NCBI GenBank assembly: GCA_028714175.1
Contig: JAQTMV010000024.1
Coordinates: forward strand, 1-37,054
Direction: 5' to 3'
DNA length: 37,054 nt
From: Methylococcales bacterium
Lineage (GTDB): Bacteria; Pseudomonadota; Gammaproteobacteria; Methylococcales; Methylomonadaceae
The position numbers and the translations under genes are program-made. The notes beneath the pieces are model-generated. The model was not told the origin of the DNA. It saw only the letters and a list, made by a program, of their open reading frames with translations, and ran no database searches. Shown here one piece after another: positions 32,866-37,054 of this stretch (within the stretch, counting starts at the first letter, position 1; each line of letters starts with the position of its first letter).

Positions 32866-33300
32866 TTAGTGATTATTGAGAGGTGGTTGATAAACATTCA
32901 GATTGGCCCTTACTTCTACATCAACTCCCTGAATCCTGCATTCAAAAGCTCCCAGGTTACCGTCTTGCAATATCTTTTCCACTCGCACCGTTAATGTCGA
33001 ACCTACGTTATACTCAACTACATTGCTTTTAAAACGACGAGTTCCTAATAAAAAACCCAGCCTTACCGGCTCTCCTGCCCGCTTTGCCATTAGGCCGGCA
33101 TAAACCGCAACAGCCTGAGCCATATATTCAATGCCCGCCCAGGCAGGCACGGTTTTATCATTACCCAGCAAGCCATCATCGCGCACCACCAATTCAGCAG
33201 ATAGCGAGTTATTGTCACAGCTGATAATTTTATCCAGTAGCACCATTTTGCCACTGTGTGGAATCAATTCGGCAACATCAATATTGTTAAAATCCATCAT
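32866..33300 (-). CDS. 3-hydroxyacyl-ACP dehydratase, ApeP family
   Basis: A 144-residue hotdog-fold protein. The catalytic pair typical of FabZ/FabA-type dehydratases is visible as His 15 in LIPHSGKMVLLD and Glu 58 in PAWAGIEYMAQAVAVYAGL. LGFLLGTRRFKSNVVEYNVG matches the substrate-facing strand of the ApeP group. It removes water from the beta-hydroxy intermediate, and the lack of an enoyl reductase in the set is what would keep the double bonds. It overlaps the upstream ketosynthase stop by four bases (ATGA). ATG 33300 and 33297 are both possible starts. Confidence 0.86.
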   Translation of the reverse strand: MMDFNNIDVAELIPHSGKMVLLDKIISCDNNSLSAELVVRDDGLLGNDKTVPAWAGIEYMAQAVAVYAGLMAKRAGEPVRLGFLLGTRRFKSNVVEYNVGSTLTVRVEKILQDGNLGAFECRIQGVDVEVRANLNVYQPPLNNH

Positions 33301-34478
33301 GCTCTTGCAATCACAATCGAAAGATTATTGCCGCCAAAAGCGAAAGAATTGCTTTGACAGACATTAATTTTGCGGCCTAAAACCATCCCTTTTTTTACCA
33401 GATTCAAAGGCGCCAACTCACTATCCCTCTCATCATCATTAACATTGGGTATTAATTCACCTTTCTCGTCATCACGCGTCAACAACAGCCAGCAAAAAGC
33501 CAGCTCCAATGCAGCCGCCGCACCCAGAGTATGCCCCGTCATGCCTTTACTTGAACTGGCTGCCAAATCAGCGCCGAATAAGGCATTGACTGCCCTGCTT
33601 TCCATGGCATCATTCAATACGGTAGCCGTACCATGCAGATTAAGATAATCAATGTCATCGGGCGTTTTACCCGCATCTTCCAGAGCTTGCTGCATCGCTC
33701 TAATTACTGCTGTTCCGGCAGGGTCTGGCGCTGAAAAATGATAGGCATCACTGCTTGCACCGATGCCTTTTAACTCTACTGCACCCGGTTCTTTACTCAA
33801 CACAAAGAGATTGACAGCCTCACCAATATTAATGCCGTCTCGGTGCATGCCAAATGGCTTGCAAAAACCGGTACTGAGCGACTCTAATGCCGCAAAACCG
33901 TTCACTGTAAGACTGCATAAACTATCCGCACCTCCGACAATCACCGCATCGCAAATCCCAAGTTTTATCATTCGGCGAGCAGAAGAAAAAGCCTTGCCGC
34001 TCGAAGAACAGGCAGTTGAAATTGTATAAGCAGGGCCATTTATGCCTAAATAAGAGGCTAAAAAATCCACACCAGCGCCCATTTGCTGCTGTTTATAGTG
34101 AAACCCATCAGGTAATGTGCCATTATCAGCCTGCCAAGCCAATGCTAACTCCGTATTTCTAACTCCTGATGTGCTGGTGCCCAGTACAATACCAATGCGG
34201 TCACGACCAAATTTTGCAATCATTTCATCAACAGTCTTGTTAATCTGACTTAAAGCGGCCAGTAACAATTGATTATTTCGGCAGTGATAGATACCGTATT
34301 TTTGGCCTATCTCCGGTAATTGACAGGTGATCTGGCCAAGGATCACATTGTGTCCCAAGCTAAATTCATCGGTTTCAATCAAACTCGATCTGTCACCGGC
34401 CAGCAGACGCTTTAAAACCTCCGCCTTGGAACTTCCAGTCGCACACAATAGGCCTAAATCATTCAGATAAAGCTTCAT
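33297..34478 (-). CDS. Beta-ketoacyl-ACP synthase, aryl polyene cluster (ApeO-like)
   Basis: The 393-residue ketosynthase has a complete triad: Cys 157 in STACSSSGKAF, His 282 in LHGTATVLNDAMES and His 316 in KGMTGHTLGAAAALE. Its opening (MKLYLNDLGLLCATGSSKAE) is that of the shorter ApeO-type KS rather than FabF. It overlaps the DUF3261 lipoprotein gene by 20 bases and the dehydratase by 4. Known aryl polyene systems use one such enzyme paired with a chain-length factor (ApeC), which is not in this window. Confidence 0.86.
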   Translation of the reverse strand: MKLYLNDLGLLCATGSSKAEVLKRLLAGDRSSLIETDEFSLGHNVILGQITCQLPEIGQKYGIYHCRNNQLLLAALSQINKTVDEMIAKFGRDRIGIVLGTSTSGVRNTELALAWQADNGTLPDGFHYKQQQMGAGVDFLASYLGINGPAYTISTACSSSGKAFSSARRMIKLGICDAVIVGGADSLCSLTVNGFAALESLSTGFCKPFGMHRDGINIGEAVNLFVLSKEPGAVELKGIGASSDAYHFSAPDPAGTAVIRAMQQALEDAGKTPDDIDYLNLHGTATVLNDAMESRAVNALFGADLAASSSKGMTGHTLGAAAALELAFCWLLLTRDDEKGELIPNVNDDERDSELAPLNLVKKGMVLGRKINVCQSNSFAFGGNNLSIVIARA

Positions 34479-35034
34479 AACTTATTGTTTTAATCTGTAA
34501 ATGGTAGTTGTAGCGATAATTAATCAGCTCAACCGATTTAGCCCAGACAGCATCAGGCGATAAATAATTAACTTCAACCATCTTGTTACCCAGGTAATAT
34601 AATCGACGATGACTTTTATCAACCTCCAGTCGCCATGAAGAAGCCTGCATACTTTTTTGCAGTACAGTAACCGGCCAATAGACCAGTTGCAAATCGGTGA
34701 TAATAAATTCCGGGGCTACCGAAGCCGGCAGTAACGGGCTTTTATCCAATACTATCGTTTTACCATCATAAGTCAGATTAAATAAACTCACGCCATCGTT
34801 CGTTAATCCTGCCATCGCAACACGCTGTTTATCCAACTCCAAAACGCATAACAATGTTTCTTTACGATCGGGCCACAACGCAGTTATTTGTTGCAGAACA
34901 CGCCTGGAAGGGCCTGCAGGCGGAGCCATCGGCATCAATACTGGTTGTTTGATATCTTCAGGTATATTCAACACCGCGCAACCGGTTAATAATACGCAAA
35001 GAGAAAAAATAAGCAACACTGCTTTTAACGGCAT
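34459..35034 (-). CDS. DUF3261 lipoprotein of the aryl polyene cluster
   Basis: The 191-residue protein has a lipoprotein signal ending LLTGC (Cys 19). The mature domain (TALWPDRKETLLCVLELDKQ, LPASVAPEFIITDLQLVYWP, WRLEVDKSHRRLYYLGNKMV) fits DUF3261, a family I know mainly from aryl polyene clusters, located just before the ketosynthase. It probably assists transfer or anchoring of the pigment lipid in the envelope; no function is proven. It overlaps both neighbours, indicating tight co-translation. Confidence 0.8.
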   Translation of the reverse strand: MPLKAVLLIFSLCVLLTGCAVLNIPEDIKQPVLMPMAPPAGPSRRVLQQITALWPDRKETLLCVLELDKQRVAMAGLTNDGVSLFNLTYDGKTIVLDKSPLLPASVAPEFIITDLQLVYWPVTVLQKSMQASSWRLEVDKSHRRLYYLGNKMVEVNYLSPDAVWAKSVELINYRYNYHLQIKTISYEALSE

Positions 35035-36251
35035 AATTCAGCCAAAGTATTGAATCTTGCACGGGCATTTTTTACATACGGATTTTGTTCGTCCCAGGCG
35101 TAACCAGCCAGTATTGAACTAATCATCGCCTTAATTTCGGGTTTTTGGTTTTGATGAAAAATAACATCCTGAAAGCGTCCGTCATACCAGGCATCGACAT
35201 ACACGCGAAAAGTATCAACGCCCCTTTGCAAGGGCGCCGCATAGTCTTTATCCCAGTCCACCGCTTCATTTTTAAACTGGCGGTCCAGAATATCCGCAAC
35301 TAGCGTAGCTGATTTCATTGCAATGGTTACACCGGAAGAAAACACAGGGTCTAAAAATTCGCCCGCATTGCCTAACAAGGCATAACCTTTACCATACAAA
35401 CTTTTAACGTTGGCTGAATAACCGATTATGGTATTAATTTTTTCATCAAACACGCCATTTTTCAGCAAGCGTCTTAAGCTCGGGTCTTGATTAATGATAT
35501 CCTTTAAGGCCGTGTCGTTATTGTCCCATGCGGAATAAAACGAGGGTTCAGCCACTACGCCCACGCTGCTCCGGCCATTGCTAAAAGGTATTAACCAGTA
35601 CCAGACATCCTTAACCCCGGGATGAACGGTAATGCGTATTTTATTCCTGTCAAACTGATTATCATTAATCCGGTCTTCGATATGACCAAATAAAGCCTGT
35701 CTGACCGGGAATCCGGTGGGGGATTCCAAATCCAGCAATTTAGGCAATATACGCCCGAAGCCGCTGGCATCCAGCACAAAATCAGCTTCATAATACAGTA
35801 TTTCACCCTGTTGATTCCGGACCGTGAGCTTTGGTTTATCGCCGGAAAAATCGGCGGTCAGCACCTCCATTTGCCACTGTATATCAACACCCATACGCAC
35901 TGCTTCATCGGCAAGCAACTTATCAAATTTACCGCGCTGAACCTGAAACGTAGTACCTATGCCCTCACTAAACTTGTCTTCAAAAGAAAATTCAGTCTGT
36001 TGATTTTTATAGACAAACGATGCGCCGTTTTTATATTGAAATCCGGCATTAACTACCGCTTCCATCATTCCTGCCTGCTTGATAAACTCCATACATTGAG
36101 GCAGTAAACTTTCGCCAATACTAAAGCGTGGAAACTGCTGCCGCTCAAGTATCGTCACTTGATAGCCTTTGTTTTGCAGCAAAGCACCGGCAATACTGCC
36201 CGAAGGTCCTGCGCCAATAATAAGAACCTTACATAGTTGATTATTTGTCAT
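35025..36251 (-). CDS. FAD-dependent oxidoreductase, halogenase-like
   Basis: The 408-residue flavoprotein starts with the dinucleotide-binding motif VLIIGAGPSGSIAGALL, followed by RFSIGESLLPQ, the GF-x2-K-x-GA-x-F stretch (FQYKNGASF) and LLGNAGEFLDPVFSSG. It also has WYWLIP (residues 217-222), which fits the W-x-W-x-I-P motif of flavin-dependent halogenases. I chose ATG 36251 (overlapping the MMPL stop) over TTG 36278 because it gives MTNNQLCKVLIIGAG. It may halogenate or oxidise the aromatic head or polyene; brominated aryl polyenes (xanthomonadins) are known. A monooxygenase or reductase role is equally possible. A partner flavin reductase is not visible here. Confidence 0.8.
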   Translation of the reverse strand: MTNNQLCKVLIIGAGPSGSIAGALLQNKGYQVTILERQQFPRFSIGESLLPQCMEFIKQAGMMEAVVNAGFQYKNGASFVYKNQQTEFSFEDKFSEGIGTTFQVQRGKFDKLLADEAVRMGVDIQWQMEVLTADFSGDKPKLTVRNQQGEILYYEADFVLDASGFGRILPKLLDLESPTGFPVRQALFGHIEDRINDNQFDRNKIRITVHPGVKDVWYWLIPFSNGRSSVGVVAEPSFYSAWDNNDTALKDIINQDPSLRRLLKNGVFDEKINTIIGYSANVKSLYGKGYALLGNAGEFLDPVFSSGVTIAMKSATLVADILDRQFKNEAVDWDKDYAAPLQRGVDTFRVYVDAWYDGRFQDVIFHQNQKPEIKAMISSILAGYAWDEQNPYVKNARARFNTLAELCR

Positions 36252-37054
36252 TTTGAACTTTATAACCTCTGAACCCAATCAATGGCGCACATATAAGCGC
36301 TGTTAAAATACCTACGGCGACAGTAAAGCCAAAGGCGTGGACGATTTCTGTAGAACTGACGGCCAGTAACCCAAACGCCAATAATGTCGTTAATGCCGAG
36401 AGAGTGACTGCAAGCGAAGTGCTGCCGCGTTTATTTTCGGCAATAAAAAAGAATATAGCATCATCAATCCCTATGCCCAATACCAGCAATAGCGCAAATA
36501 AATTAAACAGGCTGAACAACTGATCGAACCAACCCGTCATCGCCAGTGAAACCAGTGCTGCAACTACGGGTACCGAGATTATAGTTAAGCCATTGCGCCA
36601 GCCAAATTTTAATCCCAGGCCCAAAAAAACCAGGCAATAAGCCGCAATCAATAACCAACTGGCTCTAACCCGGTAGCGCTCAAACAGCGCAGATAAATCA
36701 CCCGCCGGATCAACCAGAGTAACGCCTTGCAAATTGTGCAGGTTTTCAGATAAGACCGATAAATCGCTGATGCCGGTTAATGTCACGATGCTTAAACAAT
36801 GCCCTGAATCACAGCCCAGCCACAACTGTTGCATGGTTTCATCGGCAGTTTTCAACCATTCCGGCAACGAAATTGATTTATTATCGGCCTCTAAAAATTG
36901 CTTTAATTCAGCTTTAACAGCCGCATCGCTAAACCCCAGATCAGTCATGTACTGCTTCAGTAAGCCTGGTTCATAAAACGTCTGCCTGAGTAATTGGTAA
37001 TTTTCTCGCTGAGCAGCCGCGTTGGGCCAGTAGTCGCTGATGCCCTGGTAATAT
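36241..37054 (-). CDS. MMPL/RND-family exporter, C-terminal part (cut by window edge)
   Basis: An open frame runs from the window edge to TAA 36241-36243, giving about 270 C-terminal residues. A soluble region (ENYQLLRQTFYEPGLLKQYM and onward) is followed by a helix bundle with WLLIAAYCLVFLGLGLKFGW, LFNLFALLLVLGIGIDDAIF (the RND family's GxxxD proton-relay helix) and FGFTVAVGILTALICAPLIG. In aryl polyene clusters an exporter of this type moves the lipid-linked pigment out of the inner membrane. It leads the minus-strand series seen here and overlaps the FAD oxidoreductase gene. The N-terminal half lies beyond 37054. Confidence 0.87.
   Translation of the reverse strand, partial: YYQGISDYWPNAAAQRENYQLLRQTFYEPGLLKQYMTDLGFSDAAVKAELKQFLEADNKSISLPEWLKTADETMQQLWLGCDSGHCLSIVTLTGISDLSVLSENLHNLQGVTLVDPAGDLSALFERYRVRASWLLIAAYCLVFLGLGLKFGWRNGLTIISVPVVAALVSLAMTGWFDQLFSLFNLFALLLVLGIGIDDAIFFFIAENKRGSTSLAVTLSALTTLLAFGLLAVSSTEIVHAFGFTVAVGILTALICAPLIGFRGYKVQNDK

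Overview
This window looks like chromosomal DNA from a gammaproteobacterium of moderate GC content. The proA-nadD-rsfS block, the olsB-olsA, trkA-trkH and tusB-dsrC pairs, the HrpA helicase and an aryl-polyene-type gene cluster all fit that class. Short GGTTCCCAAGC/GCTTGGGAACC palindromes and a reverse-transcriptase/template remnant would suit a Methylococcales-type methanotroph, but that placement is inference: no methane or methanol oxidation gene is present. Nothing indicates a plasmid or phage.

Layout. 1-858 is an accessory patch. It holds the C-terminal stub of a reverse transcriptase followed by an AAC-rich segment that reads as a formylglycine-generating-enzyme/C-type-lectin motif. This is the signature of a diversity-generating retroelement (DGR) that has lost its catalytic part, and it is bordered by hairpin repeats. 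859-1500 encodes a conserved protein of unknown function. 1691-7634 is mostly housekeeping: proA, nadD, rsfS, an NhaD-type Na+/H+ antiporter and the Kup potassium transporter. A long stem-loop separates kup from the convergent dedA, after which come exbD, exbB and tonB on the minus strand (one tonB-exbB-exbD operon). A small TIGR02647-like gene precedes olsB-olsA (ornithine lipids), a stand-alone EF-G paralogue, an AT-rich spacer with two DnaA-box-like sites, and hrpA.

20247-23680 carries trkA, trkH and thpR on the plus strand. xseA lies on the minus strand, then sugE, tusB and a DsrC-type protein on the plus strand, then hslR, ispH and rraA on the minus strand. A 13-copy heptad array abuts the rraA start codon, and a shorter array of the same heptad sits just before the trkH start codon. 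28114-29754 is a zone of gene decay: a tRNA-hydroxylation gene (trhP/yegQ) with frameshifts and a large internal deletion, and a methyltransferase gene interrupted at an A8 run.

29808-37054 (minus strand) holds two lipoprotein genes and the distal part of an aryl polyene (APE) cluster: MMPL exporter (cut by the window edge), FAD-dependent halogenase-like oxidoreductase, DUF3261 lipoprotein, ketosynthase, dehydratase, ketoreductase and second ketosynthase, nearly all overlapping. These would elongate and reduce a polyene chain on a carrier protein and export it to the outer membrane. The carrier proteins, ligase and glycosyl/acyltransferases would lie beyond 37054. Potassium and sodium homeostasis (NhaD, Kup, TrkAH) and envelope chemistry (ornithine lipids, aryl polyene, lipoproteins, TonB energisation) are the main themes.
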